NCBI GenBank assembly: GCA_015233895.1
Contig: JADFXG010000002.1
Location: 1 to 64,000, forward strand
Length of the DNA stretch: 64,000 nucleotides
From: Nitrospirota bacterium
Lineage (GTDB): Bacteria; Nitrospirota; Thermodesulfovibrionia; Thermodesulfovibrionales; Magnetobacteriaceae
Direction of reading: 5' to 3'
Shown here one piece after another: positions 19,336-27,710 of this stretch. Made by a program: the position numbers and the translations under genes. The notes beneath the pieces were generated by a model. The model had not been told where the DNA came from, did not search any database, and worked only from the letters and a program-made list of their open reading frames with translations. Every line of letters begins with the position of its first letter. Position 1 is the first letter of the stretch.

Positions 19336-20136
19336 TTATTTCCCCGTGTGTTTCTCATTAAACAGGAGATCACCGCTTAAATTAAAACAAAGCGCTGTAA
19401 GGGCAATAGCAAGCCCCGGGAAAATTACCATCCACGGCTCAGAGAGCAGATACGCTCTGTTTTCGCTTATCATGTTGCCCCAGCTTGGAATCGGAGGCTG
19501 AGGCCCAAGCCCAAGAAAACTTAACGATGCCTCTGTCAGAATGTAGCCACTGAATTTTAATCCAAACATTGCTATCGCAATCGGCAGACACTGAGGCAGC
19601 ACATAAAAGGCTATAATACGTCCATTACCTGCGCCTATTGAGCGTGCCGCCTCTATGTATGGCATTTCTTTTATCTTTAACACCTGTCCCCTTACGAGTC
19701 TTGCAAAAGCCGCCCACCCCACTATTGATATTGCAGCCATCACAGTGAAAACATTCGGCGGCAACAGCACGGAAATTCCTATAGCTAATAAAAGAGATGG
19801 GAAAGAAAGCGTGAGATCCACTATAGCCATTAAGACTGTATCCAGCACACCGCCAAAAAACCCTGAGACTAATCCCACAAAAAACCCTATTGACAATGCT
19901 GCTGCTGCTGCAATAAATGAGACTCCAAGGGAAATCCGCCCGCCGTACAGTATGCGGCATAAGACATCGCGTCCTAAGCTGTCTGTGCCGCATGGGTGCT
20001 TAAGTGTCGGGCCCTCTTTGATACCCTCTAAATTTATCTTAACCGGATCATATGGAGTTAAAAATCCGGCAAATACCACGGCCAACACTATAACAGATAG
20101 AATCACTAAAGGGATTGATTTCACCGTAAGACTCAT
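19336..20136 (-). CDS. DppC-like ABC transporter permease
   Basis: 266 aa with the DppC/OppC N-terminal segment (DPVKINLEGIKEGP, HPCGTDSLGRDVLCRILYGG), five to six membrane helices, and the EAA loop (YIEAARSIGAGNGRIIAFYVLP). It forms the inner-membrane channel for peptides, nickel or similar substrates. It overlaps its partner permease by one base. No binding protein or ATPase lies beside it. Confidence 0.85.
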   Translation of the reverse strand: MSLTVKSIPLVILSVIVLAVVFAGFLTPYDPVKINLEGIKEGPTLKHPCGTDSLGRDVLCRILYGGRISLGVSFIAAAAALSIGFFVGLVSGFFGGVLDTVLMAIVDLTLSFPSLLLAIGISVLLPPNVFTVMAAISIVGWAAFARLVRGQVLKIKEMPYIEAARSIGAGNGRIIAFYVLPQCLPIAIAMFGLKFSGYILTEASLSFLGLGPQPPIPSWGNMISENRAYLLSEPWMVIFPGLAIALTALCFNLSGDLLFNEKHTGK

Positions 20137-21053
20137 TACACCCTGACCCTTGGATCAACGTACCGGTAAATAATATCCACTGCTGCATTGATAAAAACGA
20201 AAACAAAAGTGCCGGTTATTATACAACCCAACACAACTGGATAGTCCCGTTTTAAGATGCCATCAACCGTAAAACGCCCAATACCGTCCCAGCCAAAAAT
20301 CGTCTCTGTCAACACAGCGCCATTTAGAAAACTTGCAAAGTCAAGCCCTATCACAGTTATAACCGGTATCAGAGTGTTTTTAAGTATGTGAACAAAGTTA
20401 ATTCTGAAAGCAGTTAACCCTTTTGCTTTCAACACCTTCACAAATGGCATGTCAATGGTTTCGATAACGGATGCACGTGTGATTCTGGAAATACTGGAAA
20501 TCACAGGCAGCGACAATGTTATGGCAGGGAGAATCAGGAATTTTAGACCGCCCGTGCCAGAGGGTGGAAGGAGTTTTAGTTTTAAACTTAGAATTAACAT
20601 TAAAATCAACCCACTCCAAAACACAGGCATACTCATACCGGTTAGAGAGAGTGTGGAAAGCAGTCTGTCAGGCAACCTGCCGTAGTTAAGACCTGCGATA
20701 AACCCAAAGAGGATTCCCAAAACTGTTGCCAAAAACACGGCAGAGGCAGCAAGAGCAAGCGTGTTTGGAAGTTTTTTTAGTATCTCATCTAGTACGTCAC
20801 GGTTTGAATAGTAGGAGCGGCCAAGATTGCCCCTGAAAATAAGACTCACATACCCTGCATACTGAAGAATAACCGGCCTGTCAACTCCCAGAGAGGCTCG
20901 TATCCGCTGTAAATCCTCCGGTTTTGCATGCTGACCGACAAGCCCTTCGGCTGGGTCACCGGGGAGCATGTTTATTAGCAAAAACGTAATAAGGGTTATC
21001 CCAAAAACCAACAAAACCACAACAGCCGCTTTTTTTATCATAAACCTAAACAT
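20136..21053 (-). CDS. DppB-like ABC transporter permease
   Basis: 305 aa from the ATG at 21053 (MFRFMIKK); an ATG eight codons upstream is possible. The first helix, NMLPGDPAEGLVGQHAKPED, ASLGVDRPVILQY and the EAA loop (VKVLKAKGLTAFRINFVHILKN) are those of DppB/OppB permeases. It is the first gene of a two-gene set with the DppC-like permease. Confidence 0.85.
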   Translation of the reverse strand: MFRFMIKKAAVVVLLVFGITLITFLLINMLPGDPAEGLVGQHAKPEDLQRIRASLGVDRPVILQYAGYVSLIFRGNLGRSYYSNRDVLDEILKKLPNTLALAASAVFLATVLGILFGFIAGLNYGRLPDRLLSTLSLTGMSMPVFWSGLILMLILSLKLKLLPPSGTGGLKFLILPAITLSLPVISSISRITRASVIETIDMPFVKVLKAKGLTAFRINFVHILKNTLIPVITVIGLDFASFLNGAVLTETIFGWDGIGRFTVDGILKRDYPVVLGCIITGTFVFVFINAAVDIIYRYVDPRVRV

Positions 21054-21157
21054 ATCCCAAACCCATCCTGAAAACAATTATACCATACTCGCTAAATCCG
21101 ACGTACTTCCTCTACATACTATGCACGGAAACATTAATTTGTTGCACATCAAAAACT

Positions 21158-21184
21158 AAACCTTTTTCACCCCTCCGGTGTCTA
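21158..21184 (+). promoter_or_regulatory. ECF-sigma-type promoter candidate, copy 1
   Basis: AAACC (21158-21162), a 17-bp spacer, then GTCTA (21180-21184), about 100 bp before the CheY-like gene. The same two boxes with the same spacing occur before the Spy-like gene at 22784-22810. ECF (sigma-E-like) promoters have a AAC-type -35 and a GTCTAA-type -10 box. Confidence 0.45.
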
Positions 21185-21283
21185 ATGTGTGCATGTGTTA
21201 ACTGCGGATGTCCAAACGCATTATGTAAATAAGTTTTTTGTTGGTATTTTCAAGTTTGAAACAGTGGCAAGGGGGTTAAAACC

Positions 21284-21661
21284 ATGAAATGTAATGTCCT
21301 GATTGTGGAGGATGAGTACATAATAGCATACGATTTAAAAATGAGTCTGATGTCGTTAGGTTATGCAGTAGTGGGTGTGGCAAATAACGCACATGATGCT
21401 GTCACTTTTGTAAAGACTACCTCGGTAGATATAGTTTTAATGGATGTAATACTTTCTGGTGAGTTTAGCGGGTTGGATGCAGCAAGAGAAATATATCATA
21501 AATATAAAATCCCTGTGGTTTATGTGACAGGATGCTCAGGCAATGATATATTCAGAAGCACAATAGAAACTGAACCATTTGGTTATCTTATTAAACCATA
21601 TACTGAAAAGGAACTCTTTGCATCTATAGAAATTGCAAAAAATAAAAATGAGAAGATATAG
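21284..21661 (+). CDS. CheY-like single-domain response regulator
   Basis: 125 aa receiver only: VLIVEDEYIIAYDL (acidic pair), IVLMDVILSGEFSG (phospho-acceptor Asp), VVYVTG (Thr) and LIKPYTEKEL (Lys). No output domain, so it probably relays signals by protein contact. No kinase is adjacent. Preceded by an ECF-type promoter candidate. Confidence 0.9.
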   Translation: MKCNVLIVEDEYIIAYDLKMSLMSLGYAVVGVANNAHDAVTFVKTTSVDIVLMDVILSGEFSGLDAAREIYHKYKIPVVYVTGCSGNDIFRSTIETEPFGYLIKPYTEKELFASIEIAKNKNEKI

Positions 21662-21773
21662 TATCTTGTGAAAACCATCAATTTCAGTAAAGATTAACCC
21701 TGAGAATTTGTGTTAGTATATACATACTTTTGTTTTGTAGCTTATTTACTAAGATATTAAAAAGGAGTGGGTT

Positions 21774-22661
21774 ATGAAAAGGTTATTATTCTTAATGTTT
21801 ATACTGCTTATTATGGCATTAAGCGGATGTGGCGGAGGCCCCATAACAGCAGGGTCAACAACATCATCAACAACGACATCCGTGGCACCTTCTGCGGATA
21901 ACTATACATGGACAGCTCAAACCAGTGCCGGCAGCAGGAACTGGGACTCAATAGCATCATCATCGGACGGAGCCTCACTTGCCGCTTCAGTTTATGGCGG
22001 ATATATTTATACTTCGACAAATTCCGGTTCCACATGGAGTGTAAAAAGTGCTGCCGGAAGCAGATATTGGTACTCAATAGCGTCATCATCAAACGGGACT
22101 GCACTTGCCGCTGCAGTTTATGGCGGATATATATATACCTCTACAGATTCTGGTTCCACATGGACAGCTCAAACCAGTGCCGGCAGCAGAAGCTGGTACT
22201 CAATAGCGTCATCATCGGACGGAACAAAACTTGCTGCTGTCGATTATGGCGGATATATTTACGCCTCAACAAATTCCGGCTCCTCATGGACAGCACAAAC
22301 CTCCGGTGGTATCGAAAACTGGAAATCAATAACATCATCATCGGATGCAACAGTACTTGCTGCGACAGTTTATGGCGGATATATTTATATATCGACAAAT
22401 TCCGGCTCTACATGGACAGCACAAACAAACGCTGGCACTGGAAATTGGCATTCTATCGCAACATCACCGGATGGAACAGCGTTCGCTGCAACAGTTTATG
22501 GCGGATATATTTATACATCAAAAGATTCAGGTTCTACGTGGATAACTCAAACAAATGCCGGCAGCAGAAACTGGTATTCAATCGTGTTATCATCATACGG
22601 AACAAAATTCGCTGCTGTTGATTATGGCGGATATATTTATACTGGTATTTCAAACTATTAG
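21774..22661 (+). CDS. Six-repeat beta-propeller lipoprotein
   Basis: 295 aa. Signal peptide with lipobox LSGC (Cys about residue 19), a Thr/Ser linker, then six repeats of 42 aa (126 bp) of the form WTAQT.AGSR.WYSIASSSDGT.LAA.VYGGYIYTST.SGST. The repeats are close copies at the DNA level. It is a paralogue of the secreted protein at 17765-19126, on the opposite strand and with one repeat fewer. Likely exported and membrane-anchored; the ligand is unknown. Confidence 0.8.
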   Translation: MKRLLFLMFILLIMALSGCGGGPITAGSTTSSTTTSVAPSADNYTWTAQTSAGSRNWDSIASSSDGASLAASVYGGYIYTSTNSGSTWSVKSAAGSRYWYSIASSSNGTALAAAVYGGYIYTSTDSGSTWTAQTSAGSRSWYSIASSSDGTKLAAVDYGGYIYASTNSGSSWTAQTSGGIENWKSITSSSDATVLAATVYGGYIYISTNSGSTWTAQTNAGTGNWHSIATSPDGTAFAATVYGGYIYTSKDSGSTWITQTNAGSRNWYSIVLSSYGTKFAAVDYGGYIYTGISNY

Positions 22662-22783
22662 CAAGCCGCTTTCATTTGTCTGACACACGTTTGCTTTGTG
22701 CTTACTTCTGAATTAGAATCAGAATAATACTACTACGCCAAACAAGCTTTATAAACGGTGCTGTTTTAATCATAGATAAAACT

Positions 22784-22810
22784 AAACCTTTCTATGCTCT
22801 TCTGTGTCTA
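22784..22810 (+). promoter_or_regulatory. ECF-sigma-type promoter candidate, copy 2
   Basis: AAACC (22784-22788), 17-bp spacer, GTCTA (22806-22810), 77 bp before the Spy-like gene. The surrounding words (actaaacctt and gtctaatg) also match copy 1. A CCCCTG-T-CAGGGG palindrome follows at 22851-22863, just before the ribosome site. Confidence 0.5.
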
Positions 22811-22886
22811 ATGCTTAGATGATAAAGTTAGCAGTTATGAAACACGATGTCCCCTGTCAGGGGTCAAATCAACAAGTGGAGGTAAT

Positions 22887-23399
22887 ATGAAAAGGAAAGT
22901 AATCAGTATTTTGGTAATGTTGTATTTTGTAATTTTTGCAATGGCTGGCAGTGCCTTAGCTCATACTGACGATGAGGGTAAAAACACCGATAAAAAGTCA
23001 GACAAGAAAGAGATGTGGAAAAAGCACAAAGCCATGATGCAAGCAAAGATTGTCAAGGCGCTTGAGCTGGATAAAGAAACCTCTGAAAAGCTTACAGCAA
23101 TTCTTGACAATTACGGTAAAAAAAGGCATGAGCTTAGACATTCCTTTAAGAGTAATTTTAAAGAGCTAAAAGAAGCTGTAAACAAAAAAGATGAAGCCGC
23201 AATGAAAGATATTCTGGATAAAATTGACGAGGCTCATAAAGAACTAAAAACTCTGATGGAATCAGAAAAGGGTGAGATTAATGCTCTTTTGACAGTTCCA
23301 CAGCAGGCCAAATACGCGCTCGTTAAGGCTGATTTCTTTAAACATATGAAAAAAATGATGTCCGAAAAACATAATATGAAGAAGGACAATCCTAAGTAG
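22887..23399 (+). CDS. Spy/CpxP-like periplasmic protein
   Basis: 170 aa. A signal peptide ends at ALA (about residue 25) and is followed by a highly charged helical protein with the LTVPQQAKY form of the LTxxQ motif near residue 148, as in Spy, CpxP and zinc-resistance proteins. Such proteins are envelope-stress chaperones or metal sensors. The ECF-type promoter upstream fits envelope-stress control. Good ribosome site (ggaggtaat). Confidence 0.75.
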   Translation: MKRKVISILVMLYFVIFAMAGSALAHTDDEGKNTDKKSDKKEMWKKHKAMMQAKIVKALELDKETSEKLTAILDNYGKKRHELRHSFKSNFKELKEAVNKKDEAAMKDILDKIDEAHKELKTLMESEKGEINALLTVPQQAKYALVKADFFKHMKKMMSEKHNMKKDNPK

Positions 23400-23542
23400 C
23401 CGCTGTTTCTTCTTTGAGAAGAAATATCCTTTAAGTATATCCAGCAAGGCTAAATAAACTCAAAATACCAGCAGTTAAAAATAAAAGGGTGGAACAAGGG
23501 GGGATTTTTCCCCCTGAACCATCTCTTCACTTTCTATTACAC

Positions 23543-24994
23543 CTAAATTTTAACTCTCCAGTTGGTGCCATCAGGTTTATCCTCAAGTATTATGCCCTTT
23601 TCCTCAAGCCCTTTTCTTATTTCATCAGCTTTAGCAAAATCTTTTTCTTTTCTGGCTTTTTGCCGCTCACTTATTAGTTTTTCAATTGAGTCCTCTGTAA
23701 CTTCTATTTTCCTTGTCCTTATAACAGAACGGTACCAGTCCTCCGGTGTTTTTTGAAAGATATTTAAAACGGCTTTTATCTCATTAAGTGTGTTCAGAGC
23801 AAGGGTTATCAGCTGATTAGCTCGGCTGCCGGATGGTTTTTTATCAAGGTAACGGTTAATTTCACGAATCAGCTCAAATACGTGGCCAACTGCAAGAGCG
23901 CTGTTAAGGTCATCGTCCATTGCCTCATTAAAGTTGGTTTTTGTTACTAAAATAAAACTATTAAAATCCTCTTCAATGCCGGATGGTTTTTCCTTTTTTG
24001 AAGGAGAATTTAAAAACTCGGAAACTCGTGACACTGTGCAATAGTACCTGTCTATAGAGGCTTCGGTTTGGGTAAGCTGAGCTGGTGAAAACTCTATAGG
24101 ACTTCTGTAGTGGGTTGAAATCATAAAGACCCTTAAGACCTCAGCATCAAAGTCAGCAAGAATGTCACGGATTGTAAAAAAATTATTGAGTGATTTTGAC
24201 ATTTTTTCTTTGTCTATTGTTATAAAACCATTGTGAACCCAGCAGTTAACAAAAGGTTTACCGCTAAAAGCCTCAGACTGGGCAATTTCGTTTTCATGAT
24301 GAGGAAAGATTAAATCTGCGCCACCTCCGTGAATATCAAATGTTGTCCCCAGGTATTTCATAGACATAGCGCTGCATTCAATGTGCCAACCAGGGCGGCC
24401 TGGGCCCCACGGACTTTCCCATGAGGGCTCATCAGGTTTTGAGGCTTTCCACAGTGCAAAGTCCATAGGATTTCGCTTTTTCTCATTTACAGCAACACGC
24501 GCCCCTGCCTCCATTGTGTCCAAATCACGCTTTGAAAGACTACCGTAACCAGAAAACTTCTCAACTTCAAAATAGACATCCCCGTCCATCTCATACGCAT
24601 ACCCTTTGTCTATCAATCCGGATATTATTGCCTTAATCTCTTCTATATGCTCTGTGGCTTTTGGTTCAATATCGGCACTCCTGACACCCAGTGCCGCCAT
24701 GTCCTCGTGGTAAGCCTGTGTGAACCTCTCCGTTACCTCTTTCCATGGAATACCAAGCTCTTTTGCTCTGGCTATGATTTTGTCGTCTATATCGGTAAAG
24801 TTTTTAACAAACGTAACACTAAATCCACTGTACTTCAAATATCTGCTGAGAACGTCAAACACTATGGCGCTTCGAGCGTGTCCGGCATGACAAAGGTCAT
24901 AGACCGTAACCCCGCAAACGTATATGTTTATCCGGTTTCCGTCTATCGGTACGAGTGGTTCTTTTTTACCGGTTTTTGTGTTATAGAGTTTCAT
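23543..24994 (-). CDS. cysS: Cysteinyl-tRNA synthetase
   Basis: 483 aa. The class I signature is CHAGHARS (HIGH equivalent) near residue 37 and KMSKSLNNFF; zinc ligands are CGVTVYD, HIECSAMS and PHHENEIAQ. It charges tRNA-Cys. The ATG overlaps the end of cysE by 4 nt, so cysteine synthesis and use are co-transcribed. Confidence 0.97.
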   Translation of the reverse strand: MKLYNTKTGKKEPLVPIDGNRINIYVCGVTVYDLCHAGHARSAIVFDVLSRYLKYSGFSVTFVKNFTDIDDKIIARAKELGIPWKEVTERFTQAYHEDMAALGVRSADIEPKATEHIEEIKAIISGLIDKGYAYEMDGDVYFEVEKFSGYGSLSKRDLDTMEAGARVAVNEKKRNPMDFALWKASKPDEPSWESPWGPGRPGWHIECSAMSMKYLGTTFDIHGGGADLIFPHHENEIAQSEAFSGKPFVNCWVHNGFITIDKEKMSKSLNNFFTIRDILADFDAEVLRVFMISTHYRSPIEFSPAQLTQTEASIDRYYCTVSRVSEFLNSPSKKEKPSGIEEDFNSFILVTKTNFNEAMDDDLNSALAVGHVFELIREINRYLDKKPSGSRANQLITLALNTLNEIKAVLNIFQKTPEDWYRSVIRTRKIEVTEDSIEKLISERQKARKEKDFAKADEIRKGLEEKGIILEDKPDGTNWRVKI

Positions 24995-25656
24995 GTTTTC
25001 CCAATCCCATCGTTTTTTGATTCAAGCTTTTTTTGGAGTTCATTAATTAACTGCTCCATATTGTAAAGTCTCCTTTCTACCGGATCGGGCAAATAGTTGT
25101 GGTCAAGGGCATCCGTTAATTCAGTTTCAATGTGCTGTTTGTCTTTAACAATTTTACCGGGCACTCCAACCACTATGCTGTGCGCTGGCACTGAGTTTAA
25201 CACAACGGAGTTTGCTCCGATTTTAACGAAATCTCCTATCTCTATTGGCCCAAGCACTTTTGCTCCTGCGCCCACTACCACGTATTTGCCAAGGGTCGGA
25301 TGACGCTTTCCCCGCTCCTTACCGGTTCCTCCCAAAGTCACACCCTGATAAATCAGACACCCCTCCCCTATCTCAGTTGTCTCTCCAACTACTACCCCCA
25401 TACCATGATCTATTACAAATCCGGGGGCAATACGAGCTGCCGGATGGATCTCAACTCCCGTCAGAAATCTCCCTGCCGTGGATATAAACCGCGCTAACAG
25501 TACTGGCCCTGAGTTATATAACCTGTGGACTATCCTGTAGATGACTACTGCGTGAAATCCTGAGTGATTTAAAATTACATCTAAAACACCCTTAACGGCA
25601 GGGTCCTTTTGCAACAGCGACTTAAAGTCTTCTTTTATTTCAAGAAAAATGTTCAT
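24991..25656 (-). CDS. cysE: Serine O-acetyltransferase
   Basis: 221 aa. The left-handed beta-helix hexapeptide repeats and the signature VIDHGMGVVVGETTEIGEGC then YQGVTLGGTGK are diagnostic. It makes O-acetylserine, the acceptor for sulfide in cysteine synthesis. The short N-terminal region is that of the EpsC/Gram-positive-like form. Confidence 0.95.
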   Translation of the reverse strand: MNIFLEIKEDFKSLLQKDPAVKGVLDVILNHSGFHAVVIYRIVHRLYNSGPVLLARFISTAGRFLTGVEIHPAARIAPGFVIDHGMGVVVGETTEIGEGCLIYQGVTLGGTGKERGKRHPTLGKYVVVGAGAKVLGPIEIGDFVKIGANSVVLNSVPAHSIVVGVPGKIVKDKQHIETELTDALDHNYLPDPVERRLYNMEQLINELQKKLESKNDGIGKT

Positions 25657-25805
25657 CTATAAGTGTTCAGAGCGTCCATAACTTATGCACAGTTTTTATT
25701 ATAACAGAGACCCCTGATAAAAGAGTACGGAGTTAACAAAATGGTTGCGGTTAAAATCTGCTATTGCAGATCTATTATAAATTTTTAGGATTGAAAGATT
25801 TTAAA

Positions 25806-26060
25806 CTATCTGTAAGCATTCCTTCTATGGTCAATCTTTACAATTAAAATTAAAGACTCAATTTGTATTGTTTTATAAATTATTCTATAATCGCCAACTC
25901 TTATAGATTTTAGTTCCTTAAATTTACCTTTTAACTGCTTTCCTGTTTCACTATTATTTTTTAAATTATCAATTGTATCTATAATTTTTATTCTCTCTGC
26001 TTTTGGAACTTTAGATAATGACTTATAAGCTTCCCTCTCAATCTTTATTGAGTAACTCAT
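25806..26060 (-). CDS. RelE/ParE-family toxin
   Basis: 84 aa with the RelE fold signature (YSIKIEREAYKSLSKVP, IRVGDYRIIYKTI, VKIDHRRNAYR). RelE-type toxins cut mRNA on the ribosome; the C-terminal basic residues H-R-R are present. It overlaps its antitoxin gene by 23 nt. Confidence 0.9.
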   Translation of the reverse strand: MSYSIKIEREAYKSLSKVPKAERIKIIDTIDNLKNNSETGKQLKGKFKELKSIRVGDYRIIYKTIQIESLILIVKIDHRRNAYR

Positions 26061-26271
26061 CCTTAACCGACTCCCAATTCAGATACTCAGAATTTGGGTT
26101 ATTAAGAATTTCAAAAGCACTATCAAAATCTGCTATTTCCTCAAGATAATACTCGATAGCTTCCTGTATTATCAGGCTTTTTGAGCTATTTGTATTTTTA
26201 GCTAAATTATCAAGTTTTTGCAACAAAATGGAATCAATGCTAACCGATACAGGCTCTAAAGTTACCGTCAT
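26038..26271 (-). CDS. Ribbon-helix-helix antitoxin
   Basis: 77 aa. An N-terminal ribbon-helix-helix (VSVSIDSILLQKLDNLAKN ... SLIIQEAIEYYLEE) is followed by an acidic tail that would wrap the toxin. It is first in the operon, has a ggaggt ribosome site and represses its own promoter in typical systems. Confidence 0.88.
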   Translation of the reverse strand: MTVTLEPVSVSIDSILLQKLDNLAKNTNSSKSLIIQEAIEYYLEEIADFDSAFEILNNPNSEYLNWESVKDELLNKD

Positions 26272-26301
26272 ACATACCTCCTTTACTCGCGTTGTTGTTT
26301 A

Positions 26302-26330
26302 AATATACAACACTAAAAGTCAACTGTCAA
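26302..26330 (-). promoter_or_regulatory. Sigma-70-type promoter of the toxin-antitoxin pair
   Basis: On the minus strand TTGACA (26330-26325), 17-bp spacer, TATATT (26307-26302), about 31 bp before the antitoxin start. The -10 box sits within GTTGTTTAAATATACAAC, whose GTTGT/ACAAC ends form a likely antitoxin operator. Confidence 0.75.
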
Positions 26331-26360
26331 GCTAATGATGAGCTTCTCTATCCGTGGGTT

Positions 26361-27167
26361 TTAAACAACTCCAAGCGCAGTAAGTGCTTTTTTATGAATA
26401 CTCTCATTGGCGGAGGCAAGGATTGTATTTGATTTTTTAACTCCGATTTCTATGTCTTCAATGGGCTGGTTTCTTATGTCGGTTACAATCCCTCCCGCCT
26501 CTTTAACCAAAAGATAACCTGCGGCATAGTCAAAAGTTCTTGACATGGACGGAGTCACAAAGACACTAACCGCTCCCATGGATAGATACGCAAGGTTTAA
26601 CGCTGTAGCTCCAAAACAACGCGTTCTGTAACATAGTGAAAACAAAGGCAAAAGCACAGATAGGTCTTTGCCAGGGTTCTGAGACTCATATAAGATAACA
26701 CTGACATCATCTCCGGGGCGGGTCATGACGGGTCTGCCGTTTAGGTATGCGCCCTGCCCTTTAAGAGCCCAAAATTCGTCTCCGCTAATCAGGTTTATTA
26801 TATAGCCCATTACAACACTGCCAACCTTGTCGCCCTCAAGCACGGCTATTGAGGTACAAAACATGGGGAGGCCGGTTACAGCATTTTTAGATCCGTCAAT
26901 GGGATCAATTAGAATCCGCAAGCCTCCGCCGTTTATTTCCTTTTTCCCGATTTCCTCAGAAATTACGGTAAACGCTCCCCCCAGACTCTCTAAATGTGTG
27001 ATTATTATGTCCTCTGCTTTTTCATCCATTTTGAAAGTCTTATCGCCGCCTGCTCCTACCTTAAGGACATCTTCAGAGCCCTCAGCAAACCTGTACAATG
27101 GTACCATCTCAAGAAGCGCCTTGCCTATCGCCCTTAAGTCACTTATCTCCAAATTGTAAAAATTCAT
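26361..27167 (-). CDS. Inositol-monophosphatase-family phosphatase
   Basis: 268 aa from the ATG at 27167, which begins right after yajQ; the longer frame would read into yajQ. Metal-binding motifs are GGDKTFKMDEKAED, ISEEIG, IDPIDGSKNAV and the C-terminal FDYAAGYLLVKEAGG. Family members act on inositol phosphates, fructose bisphosphate or PAP; the substrate here is not clear. Confidence 0.85.
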   Translation of the reverse strand: MNFYNLEISDLRAIGKALLEMVPLYRFAEGSEDVLKVGAGGDKTFKMDEKAEDIIITHLESLGGAFTVISEEIGKKEINGGGLRILIDPIDGSKNAVTGLPMFCTSIAVLEGDKVGSVVMGYIINLISGDEFWALKGQGAYLNGRPVMTRPGDDVSVILYESQNPGKDLSVLLPLFSLCYRTRCFGATALNLAYLSMGAVSVFVTPSMSRTFDYAAGYLLVKEAGGIVTDIRNQPIEDIEIGVKKSNTILASANESIHKKALTALGVV

Positions 27168-27168
27168 T

Positions 27169-27666
27169 TTATCTGTAATTCCCAACCTCAACAAATATCC
27201 CAAAATCTCTTTCCTTGATAGCAGCTATTACAGCCTGTAGTTCGTCTTTTTTCTTCCCCTTGATTCTGACTGTATCTCCCTGAATCTCAGCGTTAACCTT
27301 TAGTTTCATATCCTTAACAAGTTTAACCACCTCTTTGGCTTTTTCTATAGGGATACCCTGTTGAAAATTGGCAACCTGCCGCACACTGCCCCCTGCAGCC
27401 TGTTCCACCTTGCCGTAACTAATCGTTTTCAGCACCACATTACGCTTGACAAGTTTGGACTCCAGAATATCCTTAACGCTGTTTAGTTTAAACTCGTCAT
27501 CAGATGCAATTGTCAAAACCTGTTTACCCTTATCCAGTTCAATCGTGCTCTTGCTGCCCTTAAAGTCAAAACGCTGGGATATTTCCTTTAACGCCTGATT
27601 TATAGCGTTTAACACCTCTTGCATGTCCACCTTGCAGCCAACATCAAATGAATACTCATCAGCCAT
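27169..27666 (-). CDS. yajQ: YajQ-family nucleotide-binding protein
   Basis: 165 aa, the usual length. YSFDVGCKVDMQEVLNAINQ, QRFDFKGSKSTIELD and the C-terminal RDFGIFVEVGNYR are diagnostic. YajQ proteins bind nucleotides, cyclic di-GMP in some cases. It lies directly upstream of the phosphatase gene. Confidence 0.92.
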   Translation of the reverse strand: MADEYSFDVGCKVDMQEVLNAINQALKEISQRFDFKGSKSTIELDKGKQVLTIASDDEFKLNSVKDILESKLVKRNVVLKTISYGKVEQAAGGSVRQVANFQQGIPIEKAKEVVKLVKDMKLKVNAEIQGDTVRIKGKKKDELQAVIAAIKERDFGIFVEVGNYR

Positions 27667-27710
27667 TTGTCTTACCTCCGTTTAAATTATATTATCGAAA
27701 GTCAGTCCTT

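Noticed and set aside
21908-22621. Frame-shifted long frame inside the six-repeat lipoprotein gene
   Set aside because: Same DNA in another frame; Cys/Arg-rich shadow produced by the 126-bp repeats being a multiple of three.
23490-23515. GGGGG...CCCCC hairpin between the Spy-like gene and cysS
   Set aside because: Could be a terminator between convergent genes, but it has no following T-run on either strand and the flanks pair poorly.
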